Program-made: the position numbers and the translations under genes
Shown here: positions 1-6,593 of the stretch, one piece after another
Layout of the letters: the number at the start of each line of letters is the position of its first letter
How positions within the stretch are numbered: position 1 is the stretch's first letter
The notes under the pieces: generated by a model
Told to the model about the DNA's origin: nothing
The model's database searches: none
The model's input: the letters and a program-made list of their open reading frames with translations, nothing else
NCBI GenBank assembly: GCA_020343555.1
Contig: CP070800.1
Coordinates: 1,855,993-1,872,653, forward strand
Reading direction: 5' to 3'
Length of the DNA stretch: 16,661 nt
Source of the DNA: Dehalococcoidales bacterium
Lineage (GTDB): Bacteria; Chloroflexota; Dehalococcoidia; Dehalococcoidales; UBA2162

Positions 1-156
1 GATAAGTCGACGACAGCACGTGTCTTTCCACCGCCCTGTCACTCTCAGCCTTCACCCGGACCGGGAAAAATGGTTAATTTATATTTACCTAGATTATTAT
101 CTACGAAATTCTCTGTCGTCATAGCTGTCTACAACCCGGCGGACATCTGCCAGGCA
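1..156. other. Left-edge stretch with no supported gene
   Basis: I see no convincing gene here. Two plus-strand frames are open for part of the stretch (frame 1 runs to about 234 and frame 2 to about 127), but their translations look non-coding, with Pro/Ser-rich or Tyr/Leu-rich composition and no motif. A small GC-rich palindrome (CCCGGACCGGG, about 56-66) followed by AAAAA lies near the left side and could be the end of a transcript entering from outside the window, but the stem is too short to call a terminator. Confidence 0.4.
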
Positions 157-312
157 TCACCTGTGTTCCGGGTGTTTCTTCTCACAATTGCACTCGTTAT
201 TAGATTTGGATTCTGTTATCTTTCCAAGTATGATTGAGTGTCCGTGATTTTCCAGGTCTTCGATGATGTCCTGTTCGGTGTATTCGAAGCAGTAACAAAC
301 GTATTCCTTCAC
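157..312 (-). CDS. Small four-cysteine protein, probable [2Fe-2S]-binding (BFD/CopZ N-domain-like)
   Basis: This is a 51-residue reading frame too short for ordinary ORF calling. It starts at GTG (310-312) and stops at TGA (157-159). Near the N-terminus it reads KEYVCYCFEYTEQDIIEDL, with a CxC pair at residues 6 and 8; a second CxC pair lies at residues 41 and 43 in ECNCEKKHPEH. A CYCF-x-YT-x-x-DI opening followed later by CxCExKxP is, as I recall it, the pattern of small (2Fe-2S)-binding domains related to BFD and to the N-terminal domain of CopZ-type copper chaperones. It may therefore be a small electron-transfer or metal-handling protein; the cluster is inferred, not shown. The frame is closed by an in-frame TAG just upstream, so the usable starts are few, and no Shine-Dalgarno precedes the GTG. 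It is transcribed divergently from the repressor gene at 399. Confidence 0.6.
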   Translation of the reverse strand: MKEYVCYCFEYTEQDIIEDLENHGHSIILGKITESKSNNECNCEKKHPEHR

Positions 313-318
313 AATTTC

Positions 319-324
319 ATTATA
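319..324 (-). promoter_or_regulatory. Candidate -10 element for the 51-aa Cys protein (leaderless?)
   Basis: The minus strand reads a perfect TATAAT at 324-319, followed by six bases and then the GTG start at 312. A transcription start the usual 6-7 bases after the -10 would fall on or next to the start codon, which would give a leaderless mRNA and would explain the missing Shine-Dalgarno. I see no good -35 at 16-18 bp spacing. The upstream part of this promoter overlaps the -35 of the divergent promoter at 338-366. Confidence 0.4.
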
Positions 325-337
325 CTATACAAACCTG

Positions 338-366
338 TTGACGAAATATCGGTTTCGGTGTATCAT
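338..366 (+). promoter_or_regulatory. Sigma-70-type promoter of the sdpR-sdpI-like operon
   Basis: TTGACG (338-343), a 17-bp spacer and TATCAT (361-366) make a good housekeeping promoter. Transcription would start at about 373, leaving a leader of about 26 nt before the ATG at 399. The -10 and the start point lie inside the inverted repeat at 362-393, so a protein bound there would block RNA polymerase. No Shine-Dalgarno is visible in the short leader. Confidence 0.7.
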
Positions 367-393
367 TATTTCGATAATCATCGAAATAATGAT
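362..393. promoter_or_regulatory. Perfect 14-4-14 inverted repeat, likely repressor operator
   Basis: ATCATTATTTCGAT (362-375) is repeated perfectly inverted at 380-393, with the 4-bp spacer AATC. The repeat covers the -10 and the predicted transcription start and ends 5 bp before the repressor start codon. ArsR-family dimers bind AT-rich inverted repeats over their own promoters, so this is the expected autoregulatory operator for the gene at 399-692. In RNA the downstream arm would sit just before the start codon and could also hinder initiation. Confidence 0.75.
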
Positions 394-398
394 TTTAC

Positions 399-692
399 AT
401 GAGTGAGAGTATTTTCAAGGCACTGGCTGATCCGAACCGCCGTGAAATACTGCGACTGCTTGGCAAGCGTACCAGGAGCGCCGGTGAAGTAGCGTCGCAT
501 TTCACGATCGCGAAGTCGACGCTATCGAGTCACTTTAACATCCTGAAAAAAGCCGACCTGATACAGGAAGAGAGGAATGGTACGACGATATTTTACAGCC
601 TGAATATGTCGGTGGTCGAAGAGGTAACCGCGGCGGTTATGAACCTGTTTAAGGTTGATAAACCGGATACCGGAAAAAGGGGGGAGAAATGA
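399..692 (+). CDS. ArsR/SdpR-family winged-helix transcriptional repressor
   Basis: This 97-residue DNA-binding protein opens with SIFKALADPNRREILRLL, the hallmark first helices of ArsR-family regulators. The recognition helix-turn-helix spans about residues 27-51 (EVASHFTIAKSTLSSHFNIL) and the wing is around NGTTIFYSLN (60-69). It has no cysteine, so it is not a thiol-based metal sensor; this fits the SdpR-like branch, whose members act as autorepressors of an operon encoding an SdpI-type membrane protein. The next gene is exactly such a protein and overlaps it by 4 bp (ATGA). The likely operator is the perfect inverted repeat just upstream. In Bacillus subtilis, SdpI sequesters SdpR at the membrane when bound by the SdpC toxin. 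No SdpC-like toxin gene is visible here, so that ligand logic is only an analogy. Confidence 0.9.
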   Translation: MSESIFKALADPNRREILRLLGKRTRSAGEVASHFTIAKSTLSSHFNILKKADLIQEERNGTTIFYSLNMSVVEEVTAAVMNLFKVDKPDTGKRGEK

Positions 693-1369
693 AACTTAGC
701 TGGCGGAGTGAAATATTGCCTGTAGCCTGTATTACAATCATGTTCATCCTGGCAATAATCGCCTGGCCGCACGCTCCGGAGAGTATTCCCATTCACTGGA
801 ACATATCGGGTGAACCGGATAACTACGCCGGGAAATTCTTCGGATTGCTGGGGGCACCACTGATAGCTGTTGGTGTATACATCCTTTTTATAATTTTACC
901 GCGACTGGACCCGAGGAAAGAAAACTACCCGAAGTTCTGGGGTAAGTACCTTGTTATAAGAACGGTAGTTATATTGATACTTGTTGCCGTAAAAGTGGTG
1001 ACATTCCTCTGGATCATGGGGATCGAGGTTAATATGACAGTTGCGATATTCATGATAGTCGGGTTTCTCTTGATGATAATTGGGAATTACATGGGTAAGT
1101 TACGTCCTACCTGGTTCGTGGGTATAAGGTCGCCGTGGACGCTTTCGAGCGAGGAATCCTGGAACAAGACGCACCGACTCGGTGGATGGCTGTTTGTAAT
1201 AATCGGCCTCGGGATGGTGATAGCGGCTCCATTCCAGGAAAGGATTGCATTTTATGCATTAGGAGGACTGGGTGCTGTGTTCATCCTGTCGCTTTACGTG
1301 TATTCGTATTTGGTGTGGAAAAGAGATCCCAATGCAAGGTCTGCATCAACGGGAATCAACCGGGACTGA
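689..1369 (+). CDS. SdpI-like membrane protein (DUF1648 plus SdpI domain)
   Basis: This 226-residue integral membrane protein has about six hydrophobic segments (roughly 8-26, 50-70, 88-109, 113-133, 164-181, 186-210). The N-terminal part carries the DUF1648 signature, with IPIHWNISGEPDNYAGK at about 33-49. The C-terminal half has the SdpI signature GKLRPTWFVGIRSPWTLSSE (136-155), followed by W158-NKTHRLGG. Family members act as immunity proteins and as signal transducers that bind their cognate ArsR-like repressor at the membrane. The start is ATG at 689, preceded by a strong GGGGGGAG ribosome site inside the repressor gene. The ATGA overlap with the repressor stop indicates translational coupling. 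No gene for a toxin it might protect against is recognisable in the window. Confidence 0.88.
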   Translation: MKLSWRSEILPVACITIMFILAIIAWPHAPESIPIHWNISGEPDNYAGKFFGLLGAPLIAVGVYILFIILPRLDPRKENYPKFWGKYLVIRTVVILILVAVKVVTFLWIMGIEVNMTVAIFMIVGFLLMIIGNYMGKLRPTWFVGIRSPWTLSSEESWNKTHRLGGWLFVIIGLGMVIAAPFQERIAFYALGGLGAVFILSLYVYSYLVWKRDPNARSASTGINRD

Positions 1370-1390
1370 GGTAATCGAAGGAGTAAAACG

Positions 1391-2449
1391 ATGAAAAAGA
1401 AAACGATCCTGATGGGAGTGATAATCATGCTGTTTTCGGTCATGTTGCCGGGATGCGGTGACTCGGAACCGACTGAAATAAAGGTCGTATCTGAGGAGAT
1501 AAGCTGGCCGATAGGTGAAACGACGGTCTACGCAACGATCACTCGCCCGAAGTCAGGCGAGAATCTGCCGGGAGTGGTATTCATCCCGGGAAGCGGTCCG
1601 ACCGACCGAGACTGGAATTCACCACTGCTTCCGGGAAAAAACGGCAGTGCGGCATTGCTAGCAGAAGAACTTGCCAGGAATGGATACGTAACAATCAGGT
1701 ATGACAAGCGTTTTGCCGGGATTTACGCCGCTGAAAATTTACCTCTACTGACCGGGAAAATCAGCATGGAGAGTCACCTGGAAGAACTGCGCGGAGCAGT
1801 AAAGGTTTTGACCGAAAGACCTGAAATTGACGACGCAAGGATATTTACACTGGCTAACAGCGAAGGATGCATTCATGCAATTAACTATCAACTGGAAGAA
1901 GAGAACGGATTTGCCGGCTTGATTTTAGCGGCTCCTCCCGGGCAGTCTGTAGGAGACCTGGCAAGGACACAAATTGAAGCCCAACTCGCTGGAACACCTG
2001 GCACTGACGAGATAATGAAGCTGTACGATGAAGCGGTTGATGGTTTCCTGGCAACAGGAACCATGGAACCAGATGATTCCTTACCTGATGGTATAAAAAC
2101 GTTTCTTCAGAGTCTTGCCAATCCGGCCAACATGCCTTTTACTCTGGAATTATGGCAGCGAGATATCGCGCCCGACCTGAAGAAAATCAGTGTACCGGTG
2201 CTGGTGATAATCGGAAAGAAGGATATACAGGTGAACTGGGAGTTCGATGGAGGAAAACTCCAGATAGCAGCCGAAGGATTGGGTAATATTTCCTTTGTAT
2301 TTCCTGATAGTGCCAATCACGTATTGAAATACGAGGAATTACCCAGGGAAGAGATAAATCTGACAAATCCGAATTATAACGGGTCAGATAGGGTACTGGA
2401 CACGGAAACTCTTGACATAATAATAGAATGGCTTGACACAAATTTATAA
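1391..2449 (+). CDS. Secreted alpha/beta-hydrolase lipoprotein (S9/DLH-like serine esterase or peptidase)
   Basis: This 352-residue protein starts with a lipoprotein signal peptide: KKK, a hydrophobic run, then the lipobox L19-P20-G21-C22, so it should be anchored on the outside of the membrane. The body is an alpha/beta hydrolase. The oxyanion-region motif is PGSGPTDRDWNSPL at about 66-79, followed by RYDKR at about 103-107. The likely nucleophile is S157 in LANSEG, where the usual first Gly of GxSxG is Ala. The likely acid is D278 in IGKKDIQV and the likely base is H310 in DSANHVLK, so the triad is intact. The substrate is unknown; family members are carboxylesterases or small peptidases. 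An AAGGAG site 7 bp before the ATG and a 21-bp gap from the SdpI-like gene place it in the same operon. Confidence 0.85.
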   Translation: MKKKTILMGVIIMLFSVMLPGCGDSEPTEIKVVSEEISWPIGETTVYATITRPKSGENLPGVVFIPGSGPTDRDWNSPLLPGKNGSAALLAEELARNGYVTIRYDKRFAGIYAAENLPLLTGKISMESHLEELRGAVKVLTERPEIDDARIFTLANSEGCIHAINYQLEEENGFAGLILAAPPGQSVGDLARTQIEAQLAGTPGTDEIMKLYDEAVDGFLATGTMEPDDSLPDGIKTFLQSLANPANMPFTLELWQRDIAPDLKKISVPVLVIIGKKDIQVNWEFDGGKLQIAAEGLGNISFVFPDSANHVLKYEELPREEINLTNPNYNGSDRVLDTETLDIIIEWLDTNL

Positions 2450-2472
2450 TTACCGGTATAAGGATTTATCAT

Positions 2473-2823
2473 ATGAAGCTGCATATCGATAGAGATACAT
2501 TGACGGTGAAGCTGAATCCCCTGGAAATGCTGTTATCTTTCCGGAGTTCACTGAGTCTTCCGTTAGATCGTATCATAGAGGTATCGACAGAAAAACCCGG
2601 ATTGGAATGGGGGGCTCGTGCTCCAGGGATACATATACCCTTCCTGGTCAAGATGGGAACGTACCTTGTCGGCGGAGGAAGAGAATTCTGGGTGACAACG
2701 GTCGGAAAACCGTACCTGGTAATTGAGACGGATGGTTGGAATTATACAAGGATAGTTCTCACGACGGGTGACAATAAGCTGTGGGCGGAGCAGATCAGGC
2801 AGGAAATGCCAGCGATTAGGTGA
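2473..2823 (+). CDS. Conserved hypothetical protein, 116 aa (beta-rich, possibly bacterial PH-like)
   Basis: I do not recognise this protein with certainty. It has 116 residues, no signal peptide and no clear transmembrane helix. Its pattern of short alternating hydrophobic strands (LTVKLNPLEMLLSFRSSLSL, later FWVTTVGKPYLVIE) followed by a final helix (LWAEQIRQEM) resembles the strand-plus-C-terminal-helix layout of small bacterial PH-like domains; this is an inference from pattern only. The W at residue 46 and GGGREFWV at 67-74 are distinctive. The start is supported by AGGA 8 bp upstream, and only 23 bp separate it from the hydrolase gene. It is the last gene of the operon, since a strong terminator follows at 2880. 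Confidence 0.7.
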   Translation: MKLHIDRDTLTVKLNPLEMLLSFRSSLSLPLDRIIEVSTEKPGLEWGARAPGIHIPFLVKMGTYLVGGGREFWVTTVGKPYLVIETDGWNYTRIVLTTGDNKLWAEQIRQEMPAIR

Positions 2824-3140
2824 ATCAAGATTATCTACGTATTGTACTAAAAACTAACATCTAGTCAGGTAAACGGGCGGGGAGTTCGAATTTATTCGAA
2901 CTCCCTGTTTTTCATTGACGAAACTTCGCAAAGTGCTGATAGTGATCCACAATGCATTTAGGTCCTTAACGGCTCCGAGTAACTATCCTACAATAATTAC
3001 TTATTCCGACTAAAGGACTATGCGTATCATCCATTTGGACGATTACGGTTACCGGCATCAAAGGTATATTTTGTTATTTAAGGAATAAAGTTCAGTTCCG
3101 AAAGAAACAGTTGAAATCAATATATCAATGGGAGGTAACG
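2824..3140. other. Intergenic stretch after the first operon
   Basis: No gene is seen in this 317-bp gap. It holds the terminator at 2880-2912 and a weak promoter-like pair, TTGACG (2915-2920) with GATAGT (2938-2943) at 17 bp. A partial inverted repeat lies between about 2958-2967 (TAGGTCCTTA) and 3011-3020 (TAAAGGACTA), and could form a leader RNA structure if transcription starts near 2950. The leader before the gene at 3141 would then be about 190 nt. I do not recognise a known riboswitch. Confidence 0.4.
2880..2912 (+). terminator. Intrinsic terminator of the sdpR/sdpI-like operon
   Basis: A perfect 11-bp stem, GGGAGTTCGAA (2880-2890) with TTCGAACTCCC (2895-2905), encloses the loop TTTA and is followed by TGTTTTT. 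It sits 57 bp after the stop codon of the 116-aa gene. Confidence 0.88.
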
Positions 3141-3374
3141 ATGGTTAACACAACTAAAATATCTCCTGAACCGGTTACCAAATCACGGGAACCCGTGCTA
3201 TTCGGATCGTCAGAAGAATATATTGCTCAATGCCCTTCGTGCATGACAATTGAAACGATTACAATAGGTGGTGATAGGCAGCTTGTTTCAACTCGTAAAT
3301 TCTTCCAGTCCGGTAGTAATATTTACCACAAATGCGGATCAACTCGACCCTGTCGTTTATTCCGGGGTCAGTAA
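3141..3374 (+). CDS. Small Cys-rich conserved protein, 77 aa (putative zinc-binding)
   Basis: I chose ATG 3141 (MVNTTKISPEP) because a strong GGGAGGT Shine-Dalgarno lies 4 bp before it; the upstream ATG at 3111 has none. The 77-residue product has no hydrophobic segment. It contains CPSC at residues 31-34, then H63-K-C65 and C71 in NIYHKCGSTRPCRLF. Two metal-ligand clusters separated by about 30 residues suggest a small zinc ribbon, although the second pair (C-x5-C, or H-x-C plus C) is not canonical. Its function is unknown. It appears monocistronic, with a weak terminator at 3423-3446 between it and the convergent secreted-protein gene. Confidence 0.65.
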   Translation: MVNTTKISPEPVTKSREPVLFGSSEEYIAQCPSCMTIETITIGGDRQLVSTRKFFQSGSNIYHKCGSTRPCRLFRGQ

Positions 3375-3422
3375 TGATTTAGCTATTGTAATTAATTACA
3401 CATGAACCCAGGAATTATCCTT

Positions 3423-3446
3423 GGGGACTGAAATTTTAGTCCTTTT
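3423..3446 (+). terminator. Weak intrinsic terminator after the 77-aa gene
   Basis: GGACT (3425-3429) pairs with AGTCC (3438-3442), with A/T and G-T extensions inward and G-T pairs outward, followed by TTTT (3443-3446). It lies in the 93-bp gap between convergent genes. The stem is short. Confidence 0.45.
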
Positions 3447-3467
3447 ACGCAAGATTCAATCCCCGAA

Positions 3468-6400
3468 TTATTTCTTTTGACCAGGAGCATCGTCTTTGCC
3501 CTTGCCATTAGCTGGTTCTCTAGGATCTTTGTTCTGACCAGGAGCATCGTCTTTGCCCTTGCCATTAGCTGGTTCTCCGGGATCTTTGTTCTGACCAGGG
3601 GCATCATCTTTCCCTTTGCCATTAGCAGATTCTCCGGGATCTTTGTTCTGCCCTGGAGCATCATCTTTACCCTTTGGTTCCTTCTTTTCTTTCGAAGGTA
3701 CGATTCTTACTACATCCGTACCGCTAATATACGTATCATCATAGGTCTGACCAGTGAGAGTAGCTTGTGTGTCATTGAAAGAAAGATCGGTAGCCTGCGT
3801 TGGGAAATGCAGGATTATGTCCAGGTCGCCATCGTTATCTACATCTTTAAAGGCGTAATGTCTGGGTGCAGCCTGACCTGGTCCGAAACGACAGGTATTA
3901 CCTCGTACTGTGGTTGCATCGAAATCTCCGTCCGTCAGAATAGCTACCGGGATGACTCCCTTACTGTCCGGATTAATTGTGTTCACATCACTGCCAGGCT
4001 TAATGTCAATTTCGACACGCAAACTATCTACCTCAATTTGTAGTGTATCAGAACCTATTCCACCATCCTTATCAATAACCGTAACGATAACTGTGTATAT
4101 GCCTGGTAGGGAATATTGGTGGGTTCCAGTGATAGTATCTGCTCCCTGAATGTCGCTTGAACCGGTTGTTACTGTAGAGTTATCACCCCAGTCAATCGTG
4201 AAACACCAGGGGTTATCATTAACGCCCGGATCAACAAAATCAGCGTCAACTTTAATAGTCTGACCCGAAGAGGTTGAAATATCCGAACCGGCATCTACCA
4301 TTGGCGCAACGTTATTAACAGTCACCATGGCTGCATCAATGCCCTGATCCCCATCGCCGGAGTTGACAGTGACCGTGACTGTGTAAGCGCCGTTATCAAG
4401 GTACAAGTGGCTTAAGTTGAAGGTTTTATCAGAATTGAGTGTGAGTAGTTGGGCACCGGAGCCATCGCCGTAGTCCACAGTAGCTGTCCAGGTATCCGTA
4501 TCCAGGTCAGTGAAAGAACCCGAACTGCTGAAAGTATCGCCTTCGTCGATAGTAGCATCGGGACCAGCATCAACGGTTAAGGTAACACTGCCGACATTTA
4601 TTACCGTTTCAAATATGGCATAAGTTGCAGGGAATGATATAGGGAATCCTAATCCATTAAAAACCCAGGCATCGTTATAGACATACTTCATTCTTACTAT
4701 GTTCGTAGAATTCCCGGAACTTGCCTGGAAAGTGGCGATAGGACCGTAGGCATCATCGAATTCTCCATCATTATCCAGGTCCCATGAATAAGGCTGATCC
4801 GAATAACCATTCCAGAGTAGTAAAGCCGAGGTCGCTTCGTCGTTAAAATGAAGTCCGACAAATGGCACTTCTATTACTTTACCTGTCCCTGGAACTGGTG
4901 GGTAACTGGTATTTCCGAAACGATAATTATCATCATCGAACAGCATAAGTACTGAACCGGGAGGTCCATTAAAACGGAACGAACTCAATTGATCATTAAA
5001 GCCATCCGGTGCAGGCGTCAGACATCCATCCAAGTTCGAAAAGTCATTATAATCATCTGACAATTGGTCAGGGAAATCCATCATAACCATCGGACCCTGA
5101 AAGTTGGAATCGGCGAACATTTGCACCCATGGCATCATGCGGTGCCCACTAAAATTAGCTGTGCCATTGAGAGTTATGTTGGCACCCGCGTCAATGCTAT
5201 ATGGACCGCCAAGATGATTATCCTGGAACTTTGGTCCGCAGGTCCCTGAGCTTGAGACAAAGTTGTGCCGGAGTTCAGCCATTTTAATGGTATTGTATGG
5301 ACCTCTATTGTAATGTGAAGTCGCGTAATATAGAAGTTCGCCACTGGGGCTTATATAGGCTCCTGCACCAGCATTAAAATTCCCTTGAATATTCTCACTG
5401 ATGTATATTGGCTTTATCCCACACCACTTACCCTTACCCCACGTATTCCAACATCCCTCAGAGCTTAATTGTTTATGGGCATCCTTTCTTATACCTTGAA
5501 ATTCGATTATCTCACCTTCTCCGAAACCTGTTACCTCTATCAGGTACATTAGGTCATCACCATTGGATATTGGTGCCCAACCATCATTATTTCGTGAAGC
5601 TATTAAATAGAGATGTCCGTCCGATTGGTTAATAAAGTTTAAAGTTTGAAATGGATAATCACCTCTGGTCATACTATCGCCGTCATCAACTATCCAGTAA
5701 CCATTGGCGATAAGATTTATGAAGCTCACAGGAGACACAGGATGACGCTCAAACTGAAAACCCGGTGCGAAGAAGCTGGTCTCATTTGATCGGTAGAACT
5801 GAATCGTATCATTATTCCCCCAGGTGACAATCATTATGAAGTGTCCGTCTGGCAGTCTGGTTATACCCAGAACGCCGACATGGTGGTCAGGAAAGTCGAG
5901 TTCGTAACTCAACTTTTGAGGATTTCCAGGGTCTGAACAGTCGTAGAAAATAATCCTTCCTTGTGGTAGATAAATATTACTCGGTTTCTCAAGGGGAACA
6001 GTAAGGACATCACCGACCATCTGGACGCCACCGGGATGTTCCCAGTCGCTATATTCAATGTTTTTAATTACCCTGTCCATGGTATGAGGTGGTGTAGTTC
6101 TGGTCTCATCTCCCTTGAGTAAACGATTGGACCGCAGTCGTTCTCCGTCCGTTTCACGAGTACCCATTTCCACAACCATCAAGCTCCCATAATAGTCAGG
6201 ATCCTCTATATTACCACTGCGTGTTACATAAAAAATCGGCGTGCCCATCTGCGGTGAACGGGCAATCCCCTGAACGTGTTCATCGGTAGGGCAAGGAGCT
6301 GTATCAGGTGCGAATTCGCCGGTAAAAGGATCCCCCATATGAAACCCAAGCCACTCTCCGTGATGGGTAAGAGAATCGAACGCTCCTATGACATCCTCAA

Positions 6401-6527
6401 CTGAACGGTTTTCCTCACTGACTACTGGTGGATTTGCTTTTGCACTACCATTAAATACCAGTGGTATCAAAGTTGCTGTGATCAAAAGAAGCGTGTAAAG
6501 GAGTTTGTTAAGATTAATTGGGGACAT
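3468..6527 (-). CDS. Large secreted multidomain protein: PKD and beta/gamma-crystallin-like domains, repeat tail
   Basis: This 1019-residue exported protein has a signal peptide of about 31 residues (hydrophobic core 9-25, ending near AKA). Residues 40-430 form a region I cannot name; its recurring strands around MVVEMGTRETDG and PDGHFIMIVTWG could be a beta-propeller. A PKD-like opening, GGPYSIDAGANITLNGT (440-456), is followed by a beta/gamma-crystallin-like domain at about 466-572. That domain has two Greek-key calcium motifs, N511-D-Q-L-S-S and N562-D-E-A-T-S. PKD features then resume with SWDLDNDGEFDD (581-592). Two further PKD domains lie at about 650-740 and 741-835 (VDYGDGSG, IDWGDNS). 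An IDIKPGSD...GVIPVAILTDGDFD domain spans 838-945 and includes DVDNDGDLD. The C-terminus is a Lys/Asp/Pro-rich repeat tail. It has no LPXTG or final membrane helix. AGAGGT 7 bp before the ATG supports the start. Role inferred: calcium-binding cell-surface or matrix protein. Confidence 0.88.
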   Translation of the reverse strand: MSPINLNKLLYTLLLITATLIPLVFNGSAKANPPVVSEENRSVEDVIGAFDSLTHHGEWLGFHMGDPFTGEFAPDTAPCPTDEHVQGIARSPQMGTPIFYVTRSGNIEDPDYYGSLMVVEMGTRETDGERLRSNRLLKGDETRTTPPHTMDRVIKNIEYSDWEHPGGVQMVGDVLTVPLEKPSNIYLPQGRIIFYDCSDPGNPQKLSYELDFPDHHVGVLGITRLPDGHFIMIVTWGNNDTIQFYRSNETSFFAPGFQFERHPVSPVSFINLIANGYWIVDDGDSMTRGDYPFQTLNFINQSDGHLYLIASRNNDGWAPISNGDDLMYLIEVTGFGEGEIIEFQGIRKDAHKQLSSEGCWNTWGKGKWCGIKPIYISENIQGNFNAGAGAYISPSGELLYYATSHYNRGPYNTIKMAELRHNFVSSSGTCGPKFQDNHLGGPYSIDAGANITLNGTANFSGHRMMPWVQMFADSNFQGPMVMMDFPDQLSDDYNDFSNLDGCLTPAPDGFNDQLSSFRFNGPPGSVLMLFDDDNYRFGNTSYPPVPGTGKVIEVPFVGLHFNDEATSALLLWNGYSDQPYSWDLDNDGEFDDAYGPIATFQASSGNSTNIVRMKYVYNDAWVFNGLGFPISFPATYAIFETVINVGSVTLTVDAGPDATIDEGDTFSSSGSFTDLDTDTWTATVDYGDGSGAQLLTLNSDKTFNLSHLYLDNGAYTVTVTVNSGDGDQGIDAAMVTVNNVAPMVDAGSDISTSSGQTIKVDADFVDPGVNDNPWCFTIDWGDNSTVTTGSSDIQGADTITGTHQYSLPGIYTVIVTVIDKDGGIGSDTLQIEVDSLRVEIDIKPGSDVNTINPDSKGVIPVAILTDGDFDATTVRGNTCRFGPGQAAPRHYAFKDVDNDGDLDIILHFPTQATDLSFNDTQATLTGQTYDDTYISGTDVVRIVPSKEKKEPKGKDDAPGQNKDPGESANGKGKDDAPGQNKDPGEPANGKGKDDAPGQNKDPREPANGKGKDDAPGQKK
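3480..3674 (-). repeat. 57-bp in-frame tandem repeat encoding a 19-residue charged tail
   Basis: Three 57-bp units (3480-3536, 3537-3593, 3594-3650) and a partial fourth (3651-3674) lie at the 3' end of the secreted-protein gene. Each encodes KGKDDAPGQNKDPGEPANG, with variants E/R before P and S/P after E. Residues 952-1019 are thus a Lys/Asp/Gly/Pro-rich, presumably disordered tail that could vary in copy number by slippage or recombination. Units 1 and 2 are nearly identical at DNA level, which points to recent duplication. Confidence 0.92.
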
Positions 6528-6563
6528 CTCAGCTACCTCTTTAATTCTATTAGAAGAGACTAT

Positions 6564-6593
6564 ATTATAGTATTCGATTTGGCTTTATGTCTA
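6564..6593 (-). promoter_or_regulatory. Candidate promoter of the secreted PKD protein gene
   Basis: On the minus strand TAGACA (6593-6588), an 18-bp spacer and a perfect TATAAT (6569-6564) precede the gene. A start at about 6557 gives a leader of about 30 nt containing the AGAGGT ribosome site (6540-6535). Confidence 0.55.

Noticed and set aside
1..80. Possible structured RNA or incoming gene end at the left edge
   Set aside because: A GC-rich stretch and a tiny palindrome are present, but no consensus of a known RNA or protein family could be matched.
3111..3140. Upstream start of the Cys-rich 77-aa protein
   Set aside because: No ribosome site; GGGAGGT precedes ATG 3141 instead.
3480..3674. 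Regular repeats suggesting a CRISPR array
   Set aside because: The units are directly abutting 57-bp in-frame tandem repeats with no spacers, and they encode the C-terminal tail of a secreted protein.
3477..4043. 188-codon plus-strand reading frame opposite the secreted-protein gene
   Set aside because: It is an antisense shadow; its repeated FALAISWFS-type text is the reverse reading of the tandem repeats, and the minus-strand gene has clear domains.
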